A stretch of 64,000 bases of DNA from Leptolinea sp. UBA4782 (GCA_002403095.1 DHHC01000013.1:48859-112858), one strand, 5' to 3'; positions 32,301 through 41,449 are shown, counted from the stretch's first letter. The notes: generated from the sequence alone by a model not told the origin. A program made the numbers and translations.

Positions 32301-32776
32301 ATAATAGGGAAACAGGTTTCCCGCCTTGCGACCCGGCCCACACCTGGCCTTCCATTTTCACAAACTCTGAGACGTAGGAACAGGCAGATGAATCTTTCTG
32401 GCAATTACTCAATTTCATCCTGGCGCGTGAAGAACAGTTCAGCACTGACCTGCTGCCATGCGACCGGGCAGTTGCTGAAGCCATCCAGCCGGACGAGTAC
32501 AAGCATAAAGTGATCACCCGCGCAGACCAGATGGATTCGACCGTGATCACCACCCAGGCACACTGGCTGATGCACGACTGGCAGTTTACCCATATTGGGG
32601 AGCAATATGTACTTTCCTCTGAATGGGATGACCGCTGGCGCACCAGCGGCAGGCTGGAAGAAGTGATCGAAGAAGCCCATCGATCCCCCGAATGGGTGCT
32701 GCAAGGGATTAAACGGTTTTCTGCTGACCGCGAAAGGCGGCTGGACACCCTGCGCAACGGTATTGAAAAAGCCTAG
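32301..32776 (+). pseudogene. Remnant of an M81 peptidase gene joined to the 3' end of an unidentified gene
   Basis: From ~32301 to 32497 the translation Gly-Phe-Pro-Pro-Cys-Asp...Asp-Leu-Leu-Pro-Cys-Asp-Arg-Ala-Val-Ala-Glu-Ala-Ile-Gln matches residues ~239-298 of the intact M81 protein at 33363. The match is interrupted by a TAG where the intact gene has Gln. DNA similarity is highest in the last ~63 bp (about five mismatches by eye). The same frame continues for ~93 codons (Asp-Glu-Tyr-Lys-His-Lys... to stop 32776), Trp- and Arg-rich, that do not belong to M81 and that I do not recognise. The segment looks like recombination debris. The 173 bp after it (32777-32949) hold nothing recognisable. 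Confidence 0.65.
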
Positions 32777-32949
32777 TATTTAAACTACAGATTCACTCCA
32801 TAACAGGTAAAGCGAACAATCATAACAAGCTCAACTAAGATGGCTGGCCTTGTTTCTTTTTCTGATGATTCTTGGCTCGTTGATTTATTAACCCTTTTTG
32901 TTTCCCATTTATCAGGATAGTATCCTTTTAGACTACGCATGTGCGCAGG

Positions 32950-33276
32950 ATGGCAAACCCGGTGTATGCTTACACCAAAGCCGGCATGATCGAAATGTCA
33001 AAGAACATGGCCAATGATTACCTCGATGACCGCATCCGGGTCAACTGCCTGGGTCCGGGGCTGTTCGCCTATGAGCCGATCAAAGACCCAGTGGTAGCCC
33101 CCAACCCCGTGAACCTGCTGCGTTTATCACCCAAGAATGCCCGCCAGGGCGTCCCGTCTGATATGGCTTACGCTGGACTGTTTCTCGTCAGCGATGAAGC
33201 CAGTTTCATCTCCGGCCAGTACATCGCAGTTGATGGCGGAGACGATGTGAAATTGACCGACCTGGTACTTGACTGA
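32950..33276 (+). pseudogene. 5'-truncated short-chain dehydrogenase/reductase (SDR)
   Basis: The ~108-residue reading frame is the C-terminal half of an SDR. It includes catalytic Tyr-x-x-x-Lys-related residues (Ala-Tyr-Thr-Lys-Ala-Gly), Ile-Arg-Val-Asn-Cys-Leu-Gly-Pro-Gly, Ser-Asp-Glu-Ala-Ser-Phe-Ile-Ser-Gly-Gln and Val-Asp-Gly-Gly. The Rossmann NAD-binding half with Thr-Gly-x-x-x-Gly-x-Gly is missing and not found in any frame upstream. No Shine-Dalgarno precedes the ATG (or the GTG at 32941). It is most likely a dead fragment, in a debris zone together with the M81 remnant. Confidence 0.75.
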
Positions 33277-33362
33277 GGCTTGATACCCGCAATTGCCAGG
33301 TGATAGAATGGATCATCTGGCAATTGTTTTTTAAACTGACTTTGGAGAACATGGAGGTTTTT

Positions 33363-34868
33363 ATGCCTAGAATCGGTATTGGGGGGATCATCCACGAAAC
33401 CAACACTTTCTCGAAGATTCCCGTCACATTAAAACACTTCCTGGAACCTGACGGTTTTTACCCTGAGATGCGCCAGGGTGATGAGATCTTTAAGTTCGGC
33501 CTGGGAAAGTACAACTTTGCTACAAGCGGCTTCCTGGCGGATGCCCCGGCCTATGGATTTGAGATGGCATCCCTGATGTGGTGCGGGGCTGAACCTTCTG
33601 CCCCTGCATCACAGGAGACATTTGAAACCCTGCTGGGAATATTGATCGATACCCTAAAGAAGAACCTGCCCCTGGACGGGCTGTTCCTGGACCTGCATGG
33701 GGCTATGGTTTACGGCGACCTGCAAGACGGTCAGACCGAGATCCTGCGCCAGGTGAGAAAGATCGTTGGTCAGATACCGCTAGTGGCCTCGCTAGACCTG
33801 CACGGCAATGTTGACCCTGAGAGTTTTGACCTGGCTACAGCTCTAATCGGCTACCGCACTTACCCGCATGTAGACGGGTTCGAAAATGGCCTGCGTTGTG
33901 CCGCCCTGATGGCTCACCTGGTGAATGGCGGGAAATGTTTCCGGGCTTTCAGGCAATCCCCCTTCCTGATGCCCAGCACCACCCAGCCGACCACGCGCGA
34001 CCCGGCCCAGGCGGTTTATAAATACGTGGAAGAGCTGGAAGCAAAAGAAGGCGTTCTATCAGTCACTATGATGGAAGGATTTCCCCCTTGCGACCTGCCG
34101 CATACCGGGCCGTCCATTTTCGCCTATGCGGAGACGCAGGATCTGGCAGAGGAAACTGCCAACCGCCTGCTTGACTTTATCCTGGAGCGTGAAGACCAGT
34201 TCAGCACTGACCTGCTGCCATGCGACCAGGCGGTTGCCAAAGCCATCCAGCTGGCTGCCCAATCTGACAAACCCGTCCTGATGGCAGATATCCAGGATAA
34301 TGCCGGCGGCGGCAGCCCATCCGATTCCACCTGGCTGCTGGAAAAGCTGGTAAAACAGGGAGCAAAGAAAGCAGCCATCGGTTTGATCCACGACCCCGAA
34401 GCCGCTGCAAGGGCGTTTGCAGCCGGTGAAGGTGCAGTGATTGAGCTGAGCGTCGGCGGGCACGCCCTCAGGGGGCATACACCCTATACCGCCAGCTACA
34501 AGGTGATTAAGGTCCATGACGGTGAATTCACCGGTACCGGACCGATGGTCAAAGACCGCCAGCTGAACCTGGGAAAAATGGCCCACCTGCTGGTGGATGA
34601 TGTGCATGTGGTGGTCTCGACCGTCCGCATGCAGGCGTTGGACCAGTCACAATTCCGCGTGGTGGGGATCGATCCGGAAAAAATGGGTATCATGGCATTA
34701 AAAAGCGCAAACCATTACCGCGCCCATTTTGGACCGATCTCATCCGCCATCATCAACGTGGAAGCGCCCAGTGCAATTATTGAAGACCCCAGCAAGATCC
34801 CCTACACCCGGCTGCGTGCAGGGGTGCGTTTAAAGGGATTGGGACCTGAATTCCACTGTCCGCACTAG
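33363..34868 (+). CDS. M81 family metallopeptidase (microcystinase C/MlrC-like)
   Basis: A 501-residue protein of full family length. The N-terminus has Gly-Gly-Ile-Ile-His-Glu-Thr-Asn-Thr-Phe (~6-15). The middle has Leu-Phe-Leu-Asp-Leu-His-Gly-Ala-Met (~107-115) and Ser-Leu-Asp-Leu-His-Gly-Asn-Val (~143-150), and later comes Asp-Asn-Ala-Gly-Gly-Gly-Ser-Pro-Ser-Asp (~312-321). MlrC opens linear microcystin peptides, but most members act on unknown small peptides or amides; here the substrate is unknown. Start ATG 33363 follows GGAGG with 5-nt spacing; the longer frame to 33300 is unsupported. It ends 17 bp before a perfect terminator. Confidence 0.88.
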   Translation: MPRIGIGGIIHETNTFSKIPVTLKHFLEPDGFYPEMRQGDEIFKFGLGKYNFATSGFLADAPAYGFEMASLMWCGAEPSAPASQETFETLLGILIDTLKKNLPLDGLFLDLHGAMVYGDLQDGQTEILRQVRKIVGQIPLVASLDLHGNVDPESFDLATALIGYRTYPHVDGFENGLRCAALMAHLVNGGKCFRAFRQSPFLMPSTTQPTTRDPAQAVYKYVEELEAKEGVLSVTMMEGFPPCDLPHTGPSIFAYAETQDLAEETANRLLDFILEREDQFSTDLLPCDQAVAKAIQLAAQSDKPVLMADIQDNAGGGSPSDSTWLLEKLVKQGAKKAAIGLIHDPEAAARAFAAGEGAVIELSVGGHALRGHTPYTASYKVIKVHDGEFTGTGPMVKDRQLNLGKMAHLLVDDVHVVVSTVRMQALDQSQFRVVGIDPEKMGIMALKSANHYRAHFGPISSAIINVEAPSAIIEDPSKIPYTRLRAGVRLKGLGPEFHCPH

Positions 34869-34885
34869 GAGCAGTTTCAGTCAAT

Positions 34886-34924
34886 ATACAAGCCGTCCAG
34901 CTTCCTGGACGGCTTGTATGTTTT
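34886..34924 (+). terminator. Rho-independent terminator after the M81 peptidase gene
   Basis: A perfect 15-bp stem (arms 34886-34900 and 34905-34919) with a CTTC loop, followed by GTTTT. The next ~170 bp to the ferritin stop at 35096 contain nothing recognisable. Confidence 0.9.
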
Positions 34925-35095
34925 AACGTTCCTCAATTACGGGGCTATTTCCCGTATTTTTCCCAGTGACTGCCGAAGATCACATTCTCGTCCGGCACAA
35001 CGGGAGGAATGGGAAAGGAAAATGCAATCCTCCTGCCGGAATATGAAACGGTCCAGGATATCTTTTTTCCCAACACAATTATGGCAGACAAAATT

Positions 35096-35593
35096 TCAGC
35101 TGCGCAGCATTAAAGAATCCAGGTCCTCATCCAGCGCCTGCAGATCCTCTTCGTGTTCCACTTCCTGGGACAATATCGTCAGAACAAGGTTATAGGTTAC
35201 AGGGTCGGCATCTTTCACCACGGTTAATAGTTTTTGATATGTGTCAATTGCACACTGCTCGCCCTTGATGTTTTGGGCAACAATTACCTTCACAAACGGA
35301 TCAGACGGCGCATCATACCCGCAGTGGGTGTATTTCAGCCATTCCGCCGGACTATTCAAGGGGGTGCCGCCCAGCTGGATGATCCTGAGGGCAAGCAGGT
35401 CAGCGTGTGCCAGTTCCTCGGTTGCGTGCAGCGTCAGCTCTGCTGCTACCGCATCTTTCATCGGACCTTTCACCACCTTCGCACCCAGCCAGTACTGGTA
35501 ATAAGCCAGCCATTCATCAGCAAATGCCTTGTTCAGCATCGTCAACAGTTCATCAACATCCATACCTACAATTGATCGTCCTTTAGTACCCAT
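35096..35593 (-). CDS. Ferritin-like di-iron protein (Dps/bacterioferritin-like)
   Basis: A 165-residue four-helix-bundle protein. Predicted di-iron ligands are Glu in Ala-Asp-Glu-Trp-Leu-Ala-Tyr-Tyr (~27), Glu-Glu-Leu-Ala-His (~59-63) and the pair Glu-Gln-Cys (~111) and Glu-Val-Glu-His-Glu-Glu (~144-149). The spacing of Glu-x-x-His motifs fits the ferritin/Dps-like (DpsL, bacterioferritin-related) family, which stores iron or detoxifies peroxide. The start ATG has AAGGAGAG upstream, and a near-perfect palindrome lies 17-35 bp upstream. The gene is divergent from the ABC exporter pair. Confidence 0.87.
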   Translation of the reverse strand: MGTKGRSIVGMDVDELLTMLNKAFADEWLAYYQYWLGAKVVKGPMKDAVAAELTLHATEELAHADLLALRIIQLGGTPLNSPAEWLKYTHCGYDAPSDPFVKVIVAQNIKGEQCAIDTYQKLLTVVKDADPVTYNLVLTILSQEVEHEEDLQALDEDLDSLMLRS

Positions 35594-35609
35594 GATTTCT
35601 CTCCTTTTT

Positions 35610-35628
35610 GTACCAATTTAATTGATAC
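35610..35628. promoter_or_regulatory. 19-bp near-perfect palindrome in the ferritin gene leader
   Basis: GTACCAATTTAATTGATAC pairs in 16 of 18 non-central positions and sits just upstream of the ferritin Shine-Dalgarno. AATT-rich dyads of this type are used by MarR/OhrR- or Fur/PerR-like repressors. Redox or iron control of the ferritin gene would make sense, but no regulator is adjacent. Confidence 0.5.
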
Positions 35629-35710
35629 ATATATAGACATTTTACCGTGTAATACCTATTCAAACAAAACTTTTAGATAATCCGCACACAAAACGAATGC
35701 ATTCTACATG

Positions 35711-35739
35711 TTTACAGAATTCGCATCTGTGGCTATAAC
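35711..35739 (+). promoter_or_regulatory. Sigma70-type promoter of the ABC exporter pair
   Basis: -35 TTTACA and -10 TATAAC with 17-bp spacing; the start codon at 35758 is 18 bp downstream and has only a weak ribosome site. Confidence 0.6.
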
Positions 35740-35757
35740 TAGAGTAGAGATATTACA

Positions 35758-37551
35758 ATGTCCCTCAACCAGATACAGCATACACCGATCCCGATACCCA
35801 GGCCGACTGCCCCGCTTATCCACATCTTGCGGAGGGTATTTACCTACCTGCGTCCATACTGGAAGCAGGTGCTGGGCGCTTACAGCAGCTTGATCGCCAT
35901 CCTGGCATTAACAATGCTCATTCCGCAGTTCCTGCGCTGGATCATCGATACCGGTATTAAGGGGCAGCGTCTGGATGTGCTTACCTGGTCGGTGTTGTCA
36001 TTACTGGGGCTGACAATTATCAAGGGGATTTTCAACTACTTCCAGGGGATGTTGAGCGAAAAGGCATCTCAGAATGTGGCGTACGACCTGCGCAACGACA
36101 TCCAGAAAAAGCTCACCCAACTGTCTTTTTCCTTCCATGACCAGTCCGAAACCGGGGAACTGCTTTCACGGGCAGTACAGGATGTTGAGCGTGTCCGGTT
36201 CCTGACCGGCAGGGCATCCATGCGTATCATCGACGGAGTCCTGATGCTCTTTTTCACCATGGTGGTCATGCTTATCATGGATTACCGCCTGGCGCTGCTT
36301 ATCCTGGTTACCATGCCCCTGCTGGTTTTCCAGGCGCTGCGCTTTGGTATCCGTTTCCGCCCGCTCTCGCTGCAGGTACAGAAACAGCTGGCAGTGTTGA
36401 CCACAACCGTGGAGCAGAACCTGCGTGGCGCCAGGGTGGTGAAAGCCTATGCGCAAGAAGATGCCGAGGTCAACCGTTTCGTAGCAGAGAATGATAACTG
36501 GTTCAACCTCTCGCAGCGCGCTGCCAGCATGCAGGCGATCAACCTGCCCCTGCTCTTCCTGATTGCCAACCTGGGGAATGTAGCCATCGTGCTGTACGGC
36601 GGCAGCCGGGTGATCTCCAATACCCTGACCATTGGTGTGATAATTGCCTTCATCTCCTACCTGGGGCAGCTGATCGAACCGGTCCGCCGCCTGGGATTAA
36701 TCATCCCGGCAGTTGCCATCGCAGGATCAGCCGCTGAACGCATCTTTGACATCCTCGATACGGTTTCGGATGTGAAAGATGAACCGGGCGCAACTCCGTT
36801 GGGGAATATTAGCGGTAGGGTTTCGTTTGAAAACGTTTCTTTCAGCTACGGCAGCCGCCGCGTCTTGAAAGACATTTCATTTGAAGTGCAGCCCGGTCAA
36901 ACGGTCGCCCTGCTCGGCTCCACCGGTTCTGGAAAGTCGTCCATCATCAACCTGATCCCGCGCTTTTACGACCCGGCATCCGGCCGGATTTTGGTTGACG
37001 GCGAGGATATCCGGCATGTCACCCTGCAATCGCTGCGTAGCCAAATCGGGATCGTACTGCAAGATTCCACCCTGTTCACCGGCACAATCCGGGAGAACAT
37101 CGCATTTGGCAGCGAAAACGCCAATGATGAACAGATTATCGCGGCAGCCAGAGCTGCCCAGGCGCATGAATTCATCCTCTCCACCCCTTTGGGGTATGAC
37201 ACGAAGGTTGGCGAGCGCGGTGTCACCCTTTCCGGCGGGCAGAAACAGCGCCTGGCGATTGCGCGCGCGCTGCTGATGGATCCCCGCATCCTGATCCTGG
37301 ACGATGCCACCTCATCCGTGGATACCGAAACTGAACATCTCATCCAGCAGGCCTTTTCCAGGCTTGTGCAGGGCCGCACAACCTTTGTGATTGCGCACCG
37401 CCTGAGTACGGTTAAGAACGCTGACCTGATATTGGTGCTGGATGCAGGCAGAATTACTGCAAGCGGCACCCACGCAACCTTGCTGGAAACCTCGCACCTT
37501 TACCGCACAATTTACAACCAGCAGCTCAAAAAACAGGAGAGCCAGACATGA
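35758..37551 (+). CDS. ABC exporter half-transporter, subunit with degenerate catalytic site
   Basis: A 597-residue ABC half-transporter. The six-helix membrane domain spans ~30-330 and the nucleotide-binding domain ~355-590. Walker A is Gly-Ser-Thr-Gly-Ser-Gly-Lys-Ser-Ser, Q-loop Gln-Asp, signature Leu-Ser-Gly-Gly-Gln-Lys-Gln, and the H-loop Ile-Ala-His-Arg. Walker B ends Leu-Ile-Leu-Asp-Asp-Ala-Thr: the catalytic Glu is replaced by Asp, as in the degenerate subunit of heterodimeric exporters such as TM287/288 and BmrCD. The next gene starts within its stop (ATGA). The pair probably exports drugs or lipids from the cell; substrate unknown. Confidence 0.93.
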   Translation: MSLNQIQHTPIPIPRPTAPLIHILRRVFTYLRPYWKQVLGAYSSLIAILALTMLIPQFLRWIIDTGIKGQRLDVLTWSVLSLLGLTIIKGIFNYFQGMLSEKASQNVAYDLRNDIQKKLTQLSFSFHDQSETGELLSRAVQDVERVRFLTGRASMRIIDGVLMLFFTMVVMLIMDYRLALLILVTMPLLVFQALRFGIRFRPLSLQVQKQLAVLTTTVEQNLRGARVVKAYAQEDAEVNRFVAENDNWFNLSQRAASMQAINLPLLFLIANLGNVAIVLYGGSRVISNTLTIGVIIAFISYLGQLIEPVRRLGLIIPAVAIAGSAAERIFDILDTVSDVKDEPGATPLGNISGRVSFENVSFSYGSRRVLKDISFEVQPGQTVALLGSTGSGKSSIINLIPRFYDPASGRILVDGEDIRHVTLQSLRSQIGIVLQDSTLFTGTIRENIAFGSENANDEQIIAAARAAQAHEFILSTPLGYDTKVGERGVTLSGGQKQRLAIARALLMDPRILILDDATSSVDTETEHLIQQAFSRLVQGRTTFVIAHRLSTVKNADLILVLDAGRITASGTHATLLETSHLYRTIYNQQLKKQESQT

Positions 37552-39377
37552 GTTTCTCCTTCGGTGGCGGTTCTGTCGGTATGGGTCCCCGCTCTGCGCT
37601 TAACCAGTTCGGAAGTGTTGAGCAAAAAGGCGGCGATGTGTACAACCCCAAGGTGGTACGGCGCATGCTTTCCTACCTGAAACCGCACAGCTGGAAGATG
37701 GCAGCAGCGCTCATCCTCACGTTACTTGAATCCGGCCTGACCTTGCTTTCGCCTTACCTTGTTAAAGTAGCCATCGACCAGTACATCACTCCCAAGAACA
37801 TGCAGGGGCTTGGAAATATTGCCTTATTGATCACCGTTTCATTTATCGGCTTGTTTTTCGTCAGCTCAGGTCAGCGCTACCTGCTTTCGTTGGTAGGGCA
37901 GCGCGTCCTTGCCACCCTGCGTAAAGACCTCTTCAGCCACCTGCAGCGCCTGCCGCTGGGATACCATGACAGGCACATTGTAGGCGTAACCGTCAGCCGG
38001 GTGATCAATGATGTGGCTGAGATCAATGAGCTCCTCTCACAGGGCGTGATCACACTGCTTGGCGATGTGATCGTACTGATCGGGATCATTGTCATCATGA
38101 TTAGCATGAGCCCCAGGTTGGCGTTGTTAACCTTCGTGGTTCTGCCGCTCATGTTCCTGGCAACCTGGTGGTTCTCACGCCAGGCCCGGTCAGCTTTCCG
38201 TGAAACCAGGTCAAAAGTTGCGGCGGTGGTGGGCGACCTGGCAGAGGATATCAACGGCATGCGCGCCATCCAGGCCTTTACCCGCGAAAAGGCATCCCAG
38301 AAACGGTTTGACCAGGTCAATAAAGAAAACCGCAACGCGTATATCAACGCCATGTCACTGTCCTTCATCTTCCTGCCGGCAATTGAATTTTTAGGAATGC
38401 TCGCAACCGTAATCGTCCTGTTTTTTGGCGGAAGGTTTGTCATGAACGGACAGGTGACCCTGGGTGTGATGGTGGCATTTCTTTCTTACGTCACACGCTT
38501 TTTCCAGCCAATCCAGGAACTCAGCCGGCTATACACCACCTTCCAGTCCGCCATGGCAGGCGGCGAGCAGGTTATCACCCTGCTGGATACTCCGCTCGAA
38601 ATCGAAGACAGACCGGGCGCCGAGGATCTCCCTCTTGTAAAGGGTGAGGTCCGGCTGGAACATGTCAGCTTCCGCTACCGGCCGGATACGCCGTTGGTAC
38701 TGCAGGATGTAAGCCTGGAAATTACCCCGGGTAAAACCGTTGCCCTGGTAGGGCCTACCGGTGCAGGCAAGACCACCATTGCCAGTCTGGCAGCCCGCTT
38801 CTATGAAGTCACCGAAGGTGCCATCAGTATTGATGGCCGCGACATCCGTACCGTCACCCAGTCCTCCCTGCACAGGCAAGTGCGGGTGGTCACCCAGGAC
38901 CCGTTCCTGTTCTCGCGCAGCATAGCGGACAACATCCGCTACGGCATGCCGGAGGCTACCCGGGAGCAGGTTGAGGAAGCAGCCCGCCAGGCCAATGCCC
39001 ATGACTTTATCTCCCAGCTGCCTGAAGGGTACGATACACACGTGTTGGAAGGGGGGGTAAACCTCTCCCAGGGGCAGCGCCAACTGGTCAGCATCGCCCG
39101 GGCACTGCTGGCGGATCCGCGCATCCTCATCCTCGACGAGGCTACCGCCAACATCGATACCGTTACCGAAGCCCTGATCCAGGATGCGCTTACACGGCTG
39201 CTGGAAGGCAGGACCGCCATCGTCATCGCCCACCGCCTGACCACCGTGCGCAATGCAGACTGGGTGTACGTGATCGACCAGGGCAGGATCGCCGAACAGG
39301 GTACCCATGCTGACCTGCTGGCAAAGGGCGGGTTGTATGCCAGCCTTTACGAACGCCAGTTTGTATCAGCGAAGTAA
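37548..39377 (+). CDS. ABC exporter half-transporter, subunit with consensus catalytic site
   Basis: A 609-residue half-transporter that overlaps its partner by 4 bp. After a ~40-residue Gly/Ser-rich start come six membrane helices and an NBD. Walker A is Gly-Pro-Thr-Gly-Ala-Gly-Lys-Thr-Thr, and Walker B ends Leu-Asp-Glu-Ala-Thr with the normal catalytic Glu. The signature is Leu-Ser-Gln-Gly-Gln, in place of Leu-Ser-Gly-Gly-Gln, so it supplies the altered signature to the partner's degenerate site. This complementary pattern supports an obligate heterodimer. A T/C-rich stretch without a clear hairpin follows before the next gene. Confidence 0.93.
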   Translation: MSFSFGGGSVGMGPRSALNQFGSVEQKGGDVYNPKVVRRMLSYLKPHSWKMAAALILTLLESGLTLLSPYLVKVAIDQYITPKNMQGLGNIALLITVSFIGLFFVSSGQRYLLSLVGQRVLATLRKDLFSHLQRLPLGYHDRHIVGVTVSRVINDVAEINELLSQGVITLLGDVIVLIGIIVIMISMSPRLALLTFVVLPLMFLATWWFSRQARSAFRETRSKVAAVVGDLAEDINGMRAIQAFTREKASQKRFDQVNKENRNAYINAMSLSFIFLPAIEFLGMLATVIVLFFGGRFVMNGQVTLGVMVAFLSYVTRFFQPIQELSRLYTTFQSAMAGGEQVITLLDTPLEIEDRPGAEDLPLVKGEVRLEHVSFRYRPDTPLVLQDVSLEITPGKTVALVGPTGAGKTTIASLAARFYEVTEGAISIDGRDIRTVTQSSLHRQVRVVTQDPFLFSRSIADNIRYGMPEATREQVEEAARQANAHDFISQLPEGYDTHVLEGGVNLSQGQRQLVSIARALLADPRILILDEATANIDTVTEALIQDALTRLLEGRTAIVIAHRLTTVRNADWVYVIDQGRIAEQGTHADLLAKGGLYASLYERQFVSAK

Positions 39378-39515
39378 ATCCCTACAGGGATATACCAAAT
39401 CTTTACCCGCCGGTTTTTCCCCTTCAGTAAAATCCAGGCCATGTAACCACCGCAGCGATCTCCATTTTCACCGCCAAGGTAGAATGCAAGTACAATAACA
39501 AACCTGGAGAAAAGA

Positions 39516-41387
39516 ATGTACAAAAAAGGAATATTGACCATCGCGTTAACCCTGATGCTGGCCTTGTCTGCATGCAGCAGCCCTGACAGCACCACACAAA
39601 GTGCCACAACTGCTGAAACAGCTGGAGCGGAGGTTGAATCAACCTTAGCAAGCACAGACACCCTTACCGACAGCACCGAAACCGTCGCTGCCGAAATCCC
39701 GGTAAACGGGGAAACCCACGATGATGCAGCTGACTACACCTGGGATGCGGCTGAGGAAATAACCGTTCAGCTCAATAGGGATTCCATCACCGCCGGCAGC
39801 CCGGATGTGGTCATCGATGGTAGTACTGCCACCATCACAGCAGCCGGCACTTACCGCCTGAGTGGCAGCCTGTCTGACGGCCAGGTCATCGTTGAGACCG
39901 AAGATGAAGATACCGTCCGGCTTATTTTGGATGGCGTGGAGATCACTTCAGCGTCCAGTGCACCCATCTATATCAGCAAGGCAGATAAGACCATCCTGGT
40001 ACTGGCTGAGGGCTCAGTGAACACCATAACGGATGGCTCAAGCTATGTGCTGGCAGACCCCGAATCGGACGAACCAAACGCAGCCATCTTTGCCGCCTCC
40101 GATCTGACCATTACCGGAACCGGATCATTGGAAGTGAACGGGAACTACAATGACGGGATTGCCACAAAGGACGGCCTGATCCTGGCTGCTGGAAGTATCT
40201 CCGTCAGCGCAGTGGATGACGGTATCCGCGGGAAGGATTATGTTTATGTCAAAGAGGGCGGCATCACTGTCACAGCGCAAGGCGACGGGATCAAAGCAGA
40301 CAATGATACCGATACCAGCAAGGGATTCATCACGATTGACCTCGGCAGGATCGAGGTGACTTCCGGCGGTGATGCCATCAGCGCCCAAACCAATGTGCTG
40401 GTCTCGGGTGGCGAACTGATCCTGGATGCCGGAGGCGGCAGCGATGCAGTGATTGACGAAAATCTCTCTGCCAAAGGGATCAAAGGCGGCTCCAGTATAA
40501 CTATTGCAAATGGGATAGTTACCATCGATTCTGCAGACGACAGCCTGCACTCAAATAACAGCATCACGATAAATAACGGTGTTGTGACCTTATCCAGTGG
40601 CGATGATGGTATGCATGCAGATACTGCCCTCACGATCAATGCGGGTGATGTCCGTATCCTTAAATCCTATGAGGGTATTGAGAGTGCAGTCATTACCCTC
40701 AACAACGGCAGTGTCAAAGTAAACGCCAGTGATGACGGCATCAATATCTCCGGCGGTGTGGACGGTTCCGGCATGCTGCCGGGCGGACATCCTTTCAGCG
40801 AAAAACAGGGCCCTGGCGGACCCCCTCCCGGGCAGGATACATTTAACTATACTGGTGATTATTACCTGTACATCAACGGCGGATTGATTTCCGTGGATGC
40901 CGGAGGTGACGGGATCGATGCCAATGGCGCTATCGAGATGACAAACGGGATCGTGATCGTAAACGGACCGACCCAGGATATGAATGGAGCGCTGGATTAC
41001 ATGGGTGGTTTCATGATGAAGGGCGGTTTCCTGGTTACTGCCGGCAGCGCCGGCATGGCACAGGCACCCGATTCCTCCTCCAGCCAGAATTCGCTCCTTT
41101 TGAATTTAACCTCTGCCCAGCAGGCAGGAACAACCATCCACATCCAGGACAGCTCCGGGAAGGACATCCTCACCTTCACCCCAGCCAAAGCATACCAGTC
41201 CATTACCTATTCTTCCCCTTATCTGGTGACAGGCGAAACCTACACTGTTTTCCTGGGTGGAACCGCTCAAGGAGAGGATATGGACGGTTTATATGAGTCC
41301 AGTACCTATTCAGGTGGAACTGAATACACTACCTTTACAGTATCAGAAACGGTCACTTCCATCGGCTCAATCGGAATGCGTCGCTAA
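39516..41387 (+). CDS. Large DUF4353 (carbohydrate-binding) surface lipoprotein
   Basis: A 623-residue lipoprotein. Signal peptide Met-Tyr-Lys-Lys-Gly-Ile-Leu ends at the lipobox Leu-Ser-Ala-Cys20, followed by a Thr/Ser/Glu-rich linker to ~70. From ~80 to ~530 it has repeated beta-strand turns with recurring Asp-Asp-Gly-Ile/Gly-Asp-Gly-Ile motifs (for example ~231-236, ~256-261, ~408-412, ~470-475), the pattern of a right-handed beta helix annotated as carbohydrate-binding DUF4353. A Gly/Pro-rich loop (~430-440) and a C-terminal beta domain with Val-Thr-Gly-Glu-Thr-Tyr-Thr-Val-Phe follow. Relatives are called carbohydrate-binding or spore-coat CotH-associated proteins; activity is unproven. 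Start ATG 39516 has a GGAGAAAAG ribosome site. A perfect terminator follows. Confidence 0.87.
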   Translation: MYKKGILTIALTLMLALSACSSPDSTTQSATTAETAGAEVESTLASTDTLTDSTETVAAEIPVNGETHDDAADYTWDAAEEITVQLNRDSITAGSPDVVIDGSTATITAAGTYRLSGSLSDGQVIVETEDEDTVRLILDGVEITSASSAPIYISKADKTILVLAEGSVNTITDGSSYVLADPESDEPNAAIFAASDLTITGTGSLEVNGNYNDGIATKDGLILAAGSISVSAVDDGIRGKDYVYVKEGGITVTAQGDGIKADNDTDTSKGFITIDLGRIEVTSGGDAISAQTNVLVSGGELILDAGGGSDAVIDENLSAKGIKGGSSITIANGIVTIDSADDSLHSNNSITINNGVVTLSSGDDGMHADTALTINAGDVRILKSYEGIESAVITLNNGSVKVNASDDGINISGGVDGSGMLPGGHPFSEKQGPGGPPPGQDTFNYTGDYYLYINGGLISVDAGGDGIDANGAIEMTNGIVIVNGPTQDMNGALDYMGGFMMKGGFLVTAGSAGMAQAPDSSSSQNSLLLNLTSAQQAGTTIHIQDSSGKDILTFTPAKAYQSITYSSPYLVTGETYTVFLGGTAQGEDMDGLYESSTYSGGTEYTTFTVSETVTSIGSIGMRR

Positions 41388-41397
41388 ACAAGCAGCA

Positions 41398-41427
41398 ACA
41401 AGGCGCTGCCAGCTGGCAGCGCCTTGT
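41398..41427. terminator. Bidirectional terminator between DUF4353 lipoprotein and creatininase genes
   Basis: A perfect 30-bp palindrome, ACAAGGCGCTGCCAG and its complement, immediately after the lipoprotein stop. It is followed by CCATTTTG on the plus strand and by TGCTGCTTGTTT on the minus strand, where the creatininase operon ends at 41450. Confidence 0.85.
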
Positions 41428-41449
41428 CCATTTTGACAATAGACTTTTT

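Noticed and set aside
32941..33276. A functional short SDR-like protein
   Set aside because: The NAD-binding half is absent and no ribosome site is present; a truncated remnant is simpler.
34914..35195. A 93-codon plus-strand frame beginning in the terminator after the M81 gene
   Set aside because: It starts in the right arm of a perfect terminator and ends antisense to the ferritin gene, with no ribosome site.
38529..39308. A 259-residue minus-strand open frame inside the second ABC exporter gene
   Set aside because: It is antisense to a highly conserved ATPase domain. The open frame is a by-product of codon bias in GC-moderate DNA and has no ribosome site or family similarity. The same applies to other long antisense frames such as 5457-5924 and 37877-38443.
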